A DNA stretch of 64,000 nt from Paraburkholderia phytofirmans PsJN (GTDB lineage: Bacteria > Pseudomonadota > Gammaproteobacteria > Burkholderiales > Burkholderiaceae). This document shows positions 32,259 to 39,826 of the stretch, piece by piece. The first letter of the stretch is position 1. Every line of letters starts with the position of its first letter. Both the position numbers and the translations under genes were made by a program. The notes beneath the pieces were generated by a model. The model worked only from the letters and a program-made list of their open reading frames with translations. It made no database searches and had not been told where the DNA came from. The stretch lies in assembly GCF_000020125.1 (NCBI RefSeq), contig NC_010681.1, forward strand, positions 744,001 to 808,000, in the 5' to 3' direction.

Positions 32259-32822
32259 TCACTTGTGTGCTGCAACGATATGAAACTTGATGACGACCTC
32301 GTCAGCCACCACCGACGTGTCTTTCCATTCGCCCGTGCCGATGTCGAATTGCGAGCGCTTGATGGGCAGTGAACCGTCGAAGGTTTGCACGGCGCCTTGC
32401 TGCGACACCGTGACCGGCACCACCACCGTCTGCGATTTGCCTTTGATGGTCAGCTTGCCGGTGACCTTGAACTGGTTGCCGCCGGCCGGCGCGATCGCGC
32501 TCGAAACGAAGGTGGCGGTGGGATACGTCTTGGCGTCGAACCAGTCCTTGCCGCGCACCTGGTCGTTGTAGCTTTCGTCGCCGAGATCGTAGCTGGCCAC
32601 GTCGATGCTGAGTTGCGCGGTGCCCTCGGCCGGTTTTGCCGGATCGAACTTGAGCTGCGCGGTGAATTTGCCGAACTTGCCTTCCACCGGCACGTTCATC
32701 TGCTTCGACGTCGCCGTCACCGAACTCTTCGCGACGTCGACTTGCGCGAGCGCGCTGCCGGCCACCGTCAGCGAGGCCGCGGCGAAGGCGGCGAGCATGT
32801 AGCGATAAAACGAGACCTTCAT
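32259..32822 (-). CDS. YceI-family periplasmic protein, paralogue B
   Basis: A 187-residue YceI protein with signal peptide [20 protein letters not shown] ending in SALAQ. The mature domain includes [33 protein letters not shown] and [15 protein letters not shown]. It lacks the cysteine pair of paralogue A. The start at 32822 is eight bases past the end of the cytochrome b561 gene, and 56 bases separate it from paralogue A. Long open frames upstream in this frame are not coding. Confidence 0.9.
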   Translation of the reverse strand: MKVSFYRYMLAAFAAASLTVAGSALAQVDVAKSSVTATSKQMNVPVEGKFGKFTAQLKFDPAKPAEGTAQLSIDVASYDLGDESYNDQVRGKDWFDAKTYPTATFVSSAIAPAGGNQFKVTGKLTIKGKSQTVVVPVTVSQQGAVQTFDGSLPIKRSQFDIGTGEWKDTSVVADEVVIKFHIVAAHK

Positions 32823-32830
32823 GGTTGTCC

Positions 32831-33391
32831 TTATTTGAGGAAAGGGAGCATGCGCGAGAGCAGGCCGTCGCGGTCCAGCCATTGATGCTTGAGCGCGGCC
32901 GCGACGTGCAACGCGACCAGCACGAGCAAGGTGTAATTCAGCGTGATGTGCACGTTCTTCAGCAGTTCCTTGAGATGCGGGTCCGGCGCGATCAGGCGCG
33001 GCAGCGGAATCAGCCCGAGGTACACCACCGGGATGTTGGCCGCCGAGCTGTACAGATAACCGGAGGCGGGAATCGCGATCATCAGCACGTACAGCAGCAG
33101 ATGCGTGAGATGCGCGGCGCCACGCTGCCAGACCGGCATGCGGCGCGGCATCACGGGGGCCGCATGCGTGGCGCGCCACAGAATGCGCAGGACGGCGAGC
33201 GCGAACACCGTCACGCCGATCCATTTGTGCCACGAGAAGTACTTCAGCTTGGTGGGCGTGAAGCCGGGAATATCGGTCATCACCCAGCCGAGCGCGAAGC
33301 CGCACACGATCAGCAGCGCGATTAGCCAATGCAGGGCGACGGCAGTACGCGTGTACGACTCCCGGTTGCCGAATGAAGGATTGAGTGCCAT
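32831..33391 (-). CDS. Cytochrome b561-family protein
   Basis: A 186-residue four-helix membrane cytochrome (YodB/CybB type). Expected haem-ligand histidines are visible in AVALHWLIALLIVCG, FSWHKWIGVTVFAL, AAHLTHLLLYVLM and NVHITLNYTLLVLVALHVAA. Relatives oxidise quinol or ascorbate and can pass electrons to oxygen, superoxide or periplasmic partners. It is the first gene of an operon with two YceI genes; such b561-YceI pairs are common in proteobacteria and suggest linked isoprenoid-quinone chemistry, which remains an inference. Confidence 0.9.
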   Translation of the reverse strand: MALNPSFGNRESYTRTAVALHWLIALLIVCGFALGWVMTDIPGFTPTKLKYFSWHKWIGVTVFALAVLRILWRATHAAPVMPRRMPVWQRGAAHLTHLLLYVLMIAIPASGYLYSSAANIPVVYLGLIPLPRLIAPDPHLKELLKNVHITLNYTLLVLVALHVAAALKHQWLDRDGLLSRMLPFLK

Positions 33392-33800
33392 GACAGGTCA
33401 ACGCAAGCTAATTGAGGTTAACGGCGCAGCCCGCACTGCTATTCCAGCGTTCGATGCACATGGCATCGACGCGTATTACGGGACCATGCCAGTTGCGGCA
33501 TACGCCAAGGCGGCCATGCTACCCCAATCGGAAAAAACTGGCTGTAGCCCAAGGATAGGGCGCGGACCGGGCGCTTCAGCATGCTGACGTCCGCATTGAA
33601 CAATTGGGGACGGAGGCTGTCAGAGTTATACCGATTGCATGTAGGATCAACCGTCAGCCGAGAAGGCCATCGCCCGCCGCTCGCACCCGTGCGGCGGTCA
33701 GTGCGACGGCAGGGCGCGTTTTGGTACTATCACCTTTTTATCAGACCTGCCATAGAACGGGCTTTGCACGCTTCCTCTCACACCGTCGGCCCTTTGCCCT
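33392..33800. other. 409-base divergent intergenic region, no gene seen
   Basis: This lies between the divergent cytochrome b561 and pqiA genes and must hold both promoters. The last 100 bases before pqiA include an AT-rich patch (GTACTATCACCTTTTTATCA near 33722-33741) that could be a promoter, but no -35/-10 pair is convincing. Short open frames here have no recognisable product or ribosome site. Confidence 0.5.
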
Positions 33801-34586
33801 ATGGACCATGACAACCTGATCGCGTGCCATGAGTGCGATATGCTGTTTCGCAAGCCGAAGCTCGTCGGGCGCACGGTCGCGCGCTGTCCGCGCTGCGGAG
33901 CGACGCTCTATAGCGGCGTGTCGCGCAAGCTCGACGTCATCAGCGCGATGACGCTGGGCGCGCTGATCACCTTCCTGATCGCGCAGGGCTTCCCGATCGT
34001 CGAACTCGAAACCAACGGCATCACCTCGCAGACCACGCTGTTCGGCGCGCTCGTCGCGCTGTGGGGCGAGGAGATGCAGATCGTCGCGGTCATGGTGTTC
34101 TGCTCGACGATTCTGTTTCCACTGACTGAACTCGTCGCGCTGCTCTATGTGCTGATCCCGCTGCGCGCGGGTTATGTGCCGCCCGCCTTCAATCAGGTGC
34201 TGCGCGCCATTCAGTTCGTGCGCCCGTGGGGCATGATCGAAGTGTTTATGCTCGGCGTGCTGATCACGATCGTAAAGATGGTGAGCCTCGCGCGCGTGAT
34301 TCCCGAAGCGGCGCTGTTCGCGTTCGGTGTGCTCACGCTGATGTTCGCGGTGGTGGTCACATTCGATCCGCGCATTCTGTGGGACCTCGCCGACGAACTC
34401 GGCGCCCGCAGTCAGCGGCCGCTGCCGCGCACCTCCGCCGATAGCGCGGCGGCCGCCGTCGGTTCCGTCGCGGGCCCGCCCGCGCCGGCCGAGGTGCACA
34501 CCGCGGCGGCGCCCGACATCCACACTGCGCCGTCCGCCTTGCCGCCGGGCCCGCCGCCGGTGCCGCCGACGCCACGTCGAGGATGA
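33801..34586 (+). CDS. pqiA: PqiA-family membrane protein, N-terminal-half type
   Basis: The 261-residue product has an N-terminal zinc-ribbon-like pair of motifs (CHECD and CPRCGATLY) and four membrane helices up to about residue 195, ending in the family motif FDPRILWDLADELG and then a proline/alanine-rich tail. In E. coli one 417-residue PqiA carries two such modules; here the second is a separate gene starting seven bases downstream. PqiA is the inner-membrane partner of the PqiB/PqiC intermembrane lipid-transport bridge. Confidence 0.9.
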   Translation: MDHDNLIACHECDMLFRKPKLVGRTVARCPRCGATLYSGVSRKLDVISAMTLGALITFLIAQGFPIVELETNGITSQTTLFGALVALWGEEMQIVAVMVFCSTILFPLTELVALLYVLIPLRAGYVPPAFNQVLRAIQFVRPWGMIEVFMLGVLITIVKMVSLARVIPEAALFAFGVLTLMFAVVVTFDPRILWDLADELGARSQRPLPRTSADSAAAAVGSVAGPPAPAEVHTAAAPDIHTAPSALPPGPPPVPPTPRRG

Positions 34587-34593
34587 GCACGCC

Positions 34594-35256
34594 ATGAAAT
34601 ACGTCACCGCGAAACGCGCCGGCCTGCTGAGTTGCCACGCATGCGGACGGGTCGAACCGCGCATCCGGTCTGTCACGCCGCAGCACTGCGGACGCTGCGG
34701 CTCGCGCCTGCACTCGCGCAACCCCGACAGCCTGATGCGCACCTGGGCGCTGCTGATCGCCGCGGCACTCCTGTATATTCCCGCGAATCTGCTGCCGGTG
34801 ATGCACACCTCGTCGCTGCTCGGTTCCGAAGACGACACCATCATGAGCGGCGTCGTCTATTTCTGGACCTCGGGTGACTGGCCGCTGGCGGTGATCGTGT
34901 TCATCGCCAGCATCATGGTGCCGATGCTCAAGCTGAGCGTGCTCGTGCTGCTGACCGTCACGGCGCAGCGTCGTTCGCGCTGGCGGCCCGAGCAGCGCAC
35001 CACGCTTTACCGGATGGTCGAGCGGATCGGCCGCTGGTCGATGCTCGACGTGTTCGTCGTCACGCTGACCGTCGCGCTGGTGCGCTTCAAATCGCTTGCA
35101 GTCATTACGGCCGGCCCCGGCGCGATCGCCTTCGGCTCGGTGGTGATTCTGACCATGATGGCCTCCATGCAATTCGATCCACGGCTCATCTGGGACAGCG
35201 TAGAAGGGCGCGTGGAAGGCAGTACCCAAAAACCTCAGGACCTCAAACATGACTAG
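34594..35256 (+). CDS. PqiA-family membrane protein, C-terminal-half type
   Basis: A 220-residue membrane protein with its own cysteine pairs (CHACGRVEP and CGRCGSRLHSR) and four helices, of which the first, ALLIAAALLYIPANLLPVMH, is diagnostic for PqiA modules. FDPRLIWDSVEGR near the C-terminus matches the corresponding end of the first module. It overlaps the pqiB start by eight bases, so the subunits are translationally coupled. Confidence 0.9.
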   Translation: MKYVTAKRAGLLSCHACGRVEPRIRSVTPQHCGRCGSRLHSRNPDSLMRTWALLIAAALLYIPANLLPVMHTSSLLGSEDDTIMSGVVYFWTSGDWPLAVIVFIASIMVPMLKLSVLVLLTVTAQRRSRWRPEQRTTLYRMVERIGRWSMLDVFVVTLTVALVRFKSLAVITAGPGAIAFGSVVILTMMASMQFDPRLIWDSVEGRVEGSTQKPQDLKHD

Positions 35257-36907
35257 CCCGCAAGAACCGACGCCCGCCTCCGATGCGCCGCGCAACGATT
35301 CGAACGGACCGAAGCTGCCGCCCCAACTCCCGGACCCTGAAATCGAGCCGCGCAGCCGCTGGCTGCCTTCGCTCGTCTGGATGATTCCGCTGATCGCCGC
35401 GCTGATCGGCATCGCGCTCGTGATCAAGTCGGTGACCGCAAGAGGTCCGACCATCACGATCAGCTTTGTGAGCGCTGAAGGTCTCGAACCCGGCAAGACC
35501 AAGGTGAAGTACAAAGACGTCGATGTGGGCTCGGTGAAGACCATCACGCTGTCGAAAGATCTGTCCCACGTGCTGGTGCAGGTGCAGTTGACCAAGGAAG
35601 GCGAAGACTTCGCGGTCAAGGATTCGCGTTTCTGGGTGGTGCGGCCGCGCGTCGGCGCGAGCGGCGTGTCGGGTCTTACCACGCTGCTCTCGGGCGCGTA
35701 TATCGGCGCGGATGCGGGGCATTCGCCGGATACCGAGAAGAACTTCGTCGGCCTCGAAACGCCGCCGCCTATTACCGGCGACCAGAAGGGCCACCAGTTC
35801 GTCCTGCACGGCGACTCGCTCGGCTCGATCGACATCGGCTCGCCGATCTTCTACCGGCGCGTGCAGGTCGGCCAGGTGGTCGGCTTCTCGCTCGACAAGG
35901 ACGGCACCGGCGTGACCATGCAGGTCTTCGTGTCCGCGCCGTTCGATCAATACGTCGGCACCAATTCGCGCTGGTGGCATGCGAGCGGTGTCGATCTGCG
36001 GCTCGACTCCAGCGGCTTCAAGCTGAACACGCAGTCGCTTGCCACGGTGATCGTCGGCGGCTTGTCGTTCCAGTCGCCGCCGGGTCAGGGCGTGGGCGCG
36101 CAGGCACCGAACAACATGACGTTCCGCCTCGGCTCGGACGAAGCGGATGCGATGCGCGAACCGGACGGCGTGCCGCTGCGTGTGGTGATGAACTTCAACC
36201 AGTCGCTGCGTGGTTTGTCGATCGGCGCGCCGGTCGATTTCCGTGGCATCGTGCTCGGCCAGGTGACCAATATCGGCATCGACTACGATCCGAAGACCCG
36301 CAGCTTCACTATGCCGGTGACGATGAACCTGTACCCCGACCGCCTCGGCAGGCGCTTCCGCGAAACCGCGCCGGCACCGGGCAGCCTCGCGGGTCAAACC
36401 ATGCTGCAGCAGCTCGTCAAACATGGTCTGCGTGGCCAGTTGCGCACCGGCAACCTGATTACGAGCCAGTTGTACGTGGCGGTGGATATCTTCCCGAAAG
36501 CGCCGCCGGCAACCGTCGACGTGGCGAGCGATCCGCTCGAACTGCCGACGATTCCGAACACGCTCGACGAGTTGCAGCTCCAGGTCGCCGACATTGCGAA
36601 GAAGCTCGACAAGGTGCCGTTCGATCAGATCGGCAACAACCTGAACAGCGCGCTGAAGAACGCCGACCAACTCTTCACGCGACTCGACAAGGAAGTCGTG
36701 CCGCAGGCTCGCGACACCCTCGCCGCGGCGAAGCAGACCTTTGGTTCGGCCGAGGCGACGTTGCAGCAGGACTCGCCGTTGCAGTCGGATGTTCATCAGG
36801 CGTTGCAGGAATTGACGCGCACGTTGCAGTCGTTGAATGCGCTGTCGGATTATCTGGAACGCCACCCCGAATCGCTGTTGCGGGGTAAATCAGGAGATAA
36901 ACCATGA
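35249..36907 (+). CDS. pqiB: Intermembrane transport protein PqiB (three MCE domains)
   Basis: PqiB forms a hexameric, stacked MCE-domain tube that carries lipid across the periplasm. The 552-residue product has one N-terminal membrane anchor (WLPSLVWMIPLIAALIGIAL), three consecutive MCE repeats beginning at about residues 63, 180 and 310 (GLEPGKTKVKYKDVDVGSV; IGSPIFYRRVQVGQVVG; IGAPVDFRGIVLGQVTN), and a C-terminal helical region that builds the needle channel. Its length is close to E. coli PqiB (546). Its stop overlaps the pqiC ATG (ATGA). Confidence 0.95.
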   Translation: MTSPQEPTPASDAPRNDSNGPKLPPQLPDPEIEPRSRWLPSLVWMIPLIAALIGIALVIKSVTARGPTITISFVSAEGLEPGKTKVKYKDVDVGSVKTITLSKDLSHVLVQVQLTKEGEDFAVKDSRFWVVRPRVGASGVSGLTTLLSGAYIGADAGHSPDTEKNFVGLETPPPITGDQKGHQFVLHGDSLGSIDIGSPIFYRRVQVGQVVGFSLDKDGTGVTMQVFVSAPFDQYVGTNSRWWHASGVDLRLDSSGFKLNTQSLATVIVGGLSFQSPPGQGVGAQAPNNMTFRLGSDEADAMREPDGVPLRVVMNFNQSLRGLSIGAPVDFRGIVLGQVTNIGIDYDPKTRSFTMPVTMNLYPDRLGRRFRETAPAPGSLAGQTMLQQLVKHGLRGQLRTGNLITSQLYVAVDIFPKAPPATVDVASDPLELPTIPNTLDELQLQVADIAKKLDKVPFDQIGNNLNSALKNADQLFTRLDKEVVPQARDTLAAAKQTFGSAEATLQQDSPLQSDVHQALQELTRTLQSLNALSDYLERHPESLLRGKSGDKP

Positions 36908-37650
36908 TGTTTGCCCGGCTTCCTCGCCCGCCGCGCGGGCTCGTGCGCGGCGCTGTCGTTGCCGGCGCCCTGGCCGGACTCGCGGCGCTGGCGGCGTGTT
37001 CGTCGCCTTCGAGCCGTTTTTATACGCTGGGCGCCGATAGTGCTGCCGGATCCGCCGCGCCGGTCAGCGCCAGGACCTCGGCCGCGCCGGCATGGCTGAT
37101 CGAAGTCGCGCCGATCGACGTGCCGCCGCAGGTGTCGAAGAATCAGCTCGTCGTGCAGACGGCGCCGACGCAGGTCAAAGTGCTCGAGGAAGAGCGCTGG
37201 GCCTCGCTGCCTGGGGACGAGATTCGCCGGGCTTTATCGACGAGTCTGACGCAGCAGCTCAACACGATCGATGTGTATGGGACGGCTTATCCGGATGGGA
37301 CGCCGGTGTATCGGGTCAGCATGAATGTGCAGCGGTTTGAATCATGGCCGGGTTCGCATGCGTTGATCGACGCGGTGTGGAGTGTGCGGGCTGTGCGCGG
37401 GGCGGCGGTGATGACCTGCCGGAGTGTGGTGAGTGAGCCGGTTAGCGGTGGGTATGATGCGCTGGTGGAGGGGCACCGGCGGGCGTTGCAGCGGATTTCC
37501 GTGCAGGTGGCTTCTGCTGTGAGGGCTATGGCGGTGGCTGCTCCTGTTGCTGCTTCGCAGGGGAAGGGTGGGGGGGCTGCTGGTAAAGGTGGGGCCGTGG
37601 CTGTGCCGGCTTGTCCTTCTGATGGTGTGGGGGCTGTTGCTGGTGGTTGA
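36904..37650 (+). CDS. pqiC: PqiC-like outer-membrane lipoprotein (ABC-type transport auxiliary, DUF330)
   Basis: The 248-residue product has a lipoprotein signal with lipobox LAAC near residue 32, followed by SSPSSRFYTLG, typical of PqiC, which anchors PqiB at the outer membrane. The middle carries WLIEVAPIDVPPQVSKNQLV and a second strand-rich half. The final 40 or so residues are Gly/Ala/Lys-rich and probably disordered. From about 37200 on, codons end in G or T far more often than in the pqiB part, and repeat copy 2 begins 32 bases after the stop. Confidence 0.9.
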   Translation: MMFARLPRPPRGLVRGAVVAGALAGLAALAACSSPSSRFYTLGADSAAGSAAPVSARTSAAPAWLIEVAPIDVPPQVSKNQLVVQTAPTQVKVLEEERWASLPGDEIRRALSTSLTQQLNTIDVYGTAYPDGTPVYRVSMNVQRFESWPGSHALIDAVWSVRAVRGAAVMTCRSVVSEPVSGGYDALVEGHRRALQRISVQVASAVRAMAVAAPVAASQGKGGGAAGKGGAVAVPACPSDGVGAVAGG

Positions 37651-37682
37651 TCGGCTTTTTGGGTTTGGGGTCGGGGTTTGTT

Positions 37683-38321
37683 GTGTTGGCCTTTCCTTGA
37701 ATTGTTAGTGGTCTATTGGCGTTGCCCCTGTGCGGGGCGGCACCTACTTTCTTTGCCGCGGCAAAGAAAGTAGGCAAAGAAAGCCGCTGTGCACCGCCAG
37801 CCTGGAAGCGGGTCCCTTGGCTTGCAGGAGGCAGTGGTGCATCTGGAATCCGGCATCTCGCCCATCCCCCGGGAGCGACAAGGCAGTCATACCTCCCGCC
37901 TCGCACTCCGTGCTCGCCGGGGGGTCTGCTTGACCGTGGCTTCGGTTAGCGCGGCGGGGGCCGTCGGCTTCGCCTCGGCGACATGTCGGCAGAATGGTGC
38001 GAACGCGCAGCTCGACACGCCCCGATGCTGCGTGGAGACCAAGTGCAGGCGGACGCCTGCACCCCCACGGGTTGATGAAGTACCGCGACGGCGCGCGCAG
38101 CGTCGCCGGAAGCATGACTGCCTTGTCACTGACGCGGAATGTGCGAGAACACGGATTCCAGATGCACCACTGCCTCCTCAAAGCCAGGGGGCCCGCTTCC
38201 AGGCTAGCGGTACACAGCGGCTTTCTTTGCCTACTTTCTTTGCCGCGGCAAAGAAAGTAGGTGCCGCCCCGCACAGGGGCAACGCTAATAGACCACCAGC
38301 AATTCAAGGAAAGGCCAACAC
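37683..38321. repeat. Dispersed 639-bp palindromic element, copy 2
   Basis: Terminal inverted repeats of 120 bp lie at 37683-37802 and 38202-38321, with about five differences. The 32-bp perfect palindromes are at 37743-37774 and 38230-38261. The core is the reverse complement of the core of copy 1: for example, the segment that follows the left arm in copy 1 (CAGTCATGCTTCCGGCGACG) is found here near the right arm on the opposite strand. The central hairpin is GTGCAGGCG-GA-CGCCTGCAC. It occupies the gap between pqiC and the oxyR promoter. It has no credible protein. Confidence 0.95.
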
Positions 38322-38370
38322 AGCGAGCAAACCCTCGACCCCCAGCGCCCCGCGCAAAAAAACCAAATGG

Positions 38371-38399
38371 TTGGCGAACCGACCCTATAGGTGTATAAC
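38371..38399 (+). promoter_or_regulatory. Candidate oxyR promoter
   Basis: TTGGCG (38371-38376) and TATAAC (38394-38399) are spaced by 17 bases, with the -10 ending 38 bases before the oxyR ATG. Four of six and five of six consensus bases match. Confidence 0.6.
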
Positions 38400-38409
38400 T
38401 AGAACCTAT
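38387..38409. promoter_or_regulatory. LysR-type box over the oxyR -10 region
   Basis: ATAGGT (38387-38392), 11 bases, ACCTAT (38404-38409): a perfect six-base inverted repeat in T-N11-A format, centred on the predicted -10 of oxyR. The position fits autorepression by OxyR. The ATAG/CTAT ends resemble OxyR half-site tetramers. Confidence 0.5.
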
Positions 38410-38437
38410 CGAACTCACCGCACTGATTGGTCCCCCA

Positions 38438-39397
38438 ATGACGCTCACCGAATTGAAATACATCGTTGCGGTCGCCCGCGAGCGGCACTTCGGCCGGGCC
38501 GCCGAGGCATGTTTCGTCAGCCAGCCGACGCTCTCGGTGGCGATCAAAAAGCTCGAAGACGAACTCAACGTCCAGATCTTCGAGCGTGGCACCAGCGAAG
38601 TGAGCGTCACGCCAATCGGCGAACAGATCGTCACGCAAGCGCAACGCGTTCTCGAACAGACGCTCGCCATCAAAGAAATCGCAAAGCAGGGCAAAGACCC
38701 GCTGGTCGGGCCGCTGCGCCTTGGCGTCATCTATACGATCGGGCCGTACCTGCTGCCCACGCTTGTCAAGCAGATGATCAAGCGCGTCCCGCAAATGCCC
38801 TTGATGCTGCAGGAAAATTACACGCTCAAGCTGATCGAGCTGCTCAAACAAGGCGAAATCGACGTCGCCATCATGGCGCTGCCGTTTCCAGAAACCGGCC
38901 TGATGCTGCGCCCGCTGTACGACGAGCCTTTCGTGGTCGCCTTGCCGTCCGGTCACGCCTGGGAAAACCGCCCGAAAATCGACGCCGACGATCTGAAGCA
39001 GGAAACCATGCTGCTGCTCGGCAGCGGTCACTGCTTCCGCGACCACGTGCTGGGCGTCTGCCCGGAACTGATGCGCTTTTCGCAAAACGCGGACGGCATC
39101 CAGAAGACCTTTGAGGGTTCGTCGCTGGAAACCATCCGTCACATGGTGGCGAGCGGGGTCGGCATTACCGTGCTGCCGCGCATGTCGGTGCATGAAGTGA
39201 AACCGCACGCCGGCGGCATCGATTCGGGGCTGCTGAGCTACGTCGCTTTCGACGAACCCGTGCCGGATCGCCGCGTCGTGTTGGCCTGGCGCAAGAGCTT
39301 CACGCGCATGCCCGCAATCGAGGCCATTTGCGACGCCATCAGTTCCTGCGATCTGGCAGGTGTCAAAAAGCTCGATCTCCCGGTAGCGGTCAACTAA
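38438..39397 (+). CDS. oxyR: Hydrogen-peroxide-inducible regulator OxyR
   Basis: The 319-residue LysR-type regulator has an N-terminal winged helix (LKYIVAVARERHFGRAAEAC, then SQPTLSVAIKKLE) and a periplasmic-binding-like sensor domain. The two redox cysteines are at residues 199 and 208 in GHCFRDHVLGVC, the same positions as in E. coli OxyR, which separates it from CysB or other LysR proteins. It is followed by katA and dps, the usual OxyR targets. The ATG at 38438 fits the family N-terminus. Confidence 0.95.
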   Translation: MTLTELKYIVAVARERHFGRAAEACFVSQPTLSVAIKKLEDELNVQIFERGTSEVSVTPIGEQIVTQAQRVLEQTLAIKEIAKQGKDPLVGPLRLGVIYTIGPYLLPTLVKQMIKRVPQMPLMLQENYTLKLIELLKQGEIDVAIMALPFPETGLMLRPLYDEPFVVALPSGHAWENRPKIDADDLKQETMLLLGSGHCFRDHVLGVCPELMRFSQNADGIQKTFEGSSLETIRHMVASGVGITVLPRMSVHEVKPHAGGIDSGLLSYVAFDEPVPDRRVVLAWRKSFTRMPAIEAICDAISSCDLAGVKKLDLPVAVN

Positions 39398-39443
39398 CGA
39401 GCGCACGGGAAGGCCGGCTAATCGCGCAGGTCCGACGGCCAGC

Positions 39444-39468
39444 CGGCGCCTGCCCAAGGCGCCGGCAG
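39444..39468 (+). terminator. GC-rich hairpin after oxyR
   Basis: GCCGGCGCC and GGCGCCGGC pair perfectly around seven bases, 46 bases after the oxyR stop. No U-tract follows, so it may be an attenuating hairpin or a partial terminator. Confidence 0.4.
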
Positions 39469-39513
39469 CAACAAACCCACAAGCAGCAACAAGGCATCGA
39501 ACCGCCACAACTC

Positions 39514-39567
39514 CTATCGAATAGATAAAATTAATTAAAAACACTGATTCGATAGTGTTGATATAGT
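39514..39567 (+). promoter_or_regulatory. Candidate peroxide-responsive promoter upstream of katA
   Basis: An unusually AT-rich stretch holds a perfect nine-base inverted repeat, CTATCGAAT (39514-39522) and ATTCGATAG (39547-39555), 24 bases apart, and TATAGT (39562-39567) as possible -10. No good -35 is seen, as expected for an activator-dependent promoter. The ATAG/CTAT elements partly resemble OxyR sites; the match to the full four-element consensus is poor. Confidence 0.45.
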
Positions 39568-39608
39568 TTCCTCCATGGATCGCCCGATCCACCCGACCCG
39601 GAGGAAGC

Positions 39609-39749
39609 ATGACGCAGTCCAAGCCACAGCCGCCAGTTCACGTGCTCGCCTCGCCGTCAGCCTTGATGCCGCGCGGCTTTGTCGCATCGATAGCGAGTCT
39701 GCGTGACGTAGCGTTGTCCCTGCTGGTCGATCGGGCTCTGTCCGCATAA
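39609..39749 (+). CDS. Possible 46-residue small protein between oxyR and katA
   Basis: An ATG at 39609 follows the ribosome site GGAGG (39600-39604) by four bases and opens a 46-codon frame ending with TAA at 39747-39749. The peptide begins [20 protein letters not shown] and ends in a mildly amphipathic helix-like stretch ([20 protein letters not shown]). It lies about 40 bases after the candidate katA promoter and 77 bases before katA, so it would be the first frame of that message. I recognise no homologue. It could equally be an untranslated leader or a regulatory upstream frame. Confidence 0.4.
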   Translation: MTQSKPQPPVHVLASPSALMPRGFVASIASLRDVALSLLVDRALSA

Positions 39750-39826
39750 CGCCTGAGCCTCCGGCATTAGTGCACCGCCCCTCTCCTCACGATCTGTTTT
39801 CAATAAGCGCCAACCAGGAGTCACGC

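Noticed and set aside
32823..33401. Extension of the YceI paralogue B frame upstream to 33401
   Set aside because: The signal peptide starts at 32822, and the upstream part overlaps the cytochrome b561 gene in another frame.
37716..39114. Long open frames that start in repeat copy 2 and run into oxyR in another frame
   Set aside because: Their sequence is unrelated to known proteins and oxyR itself explains the coding signal.
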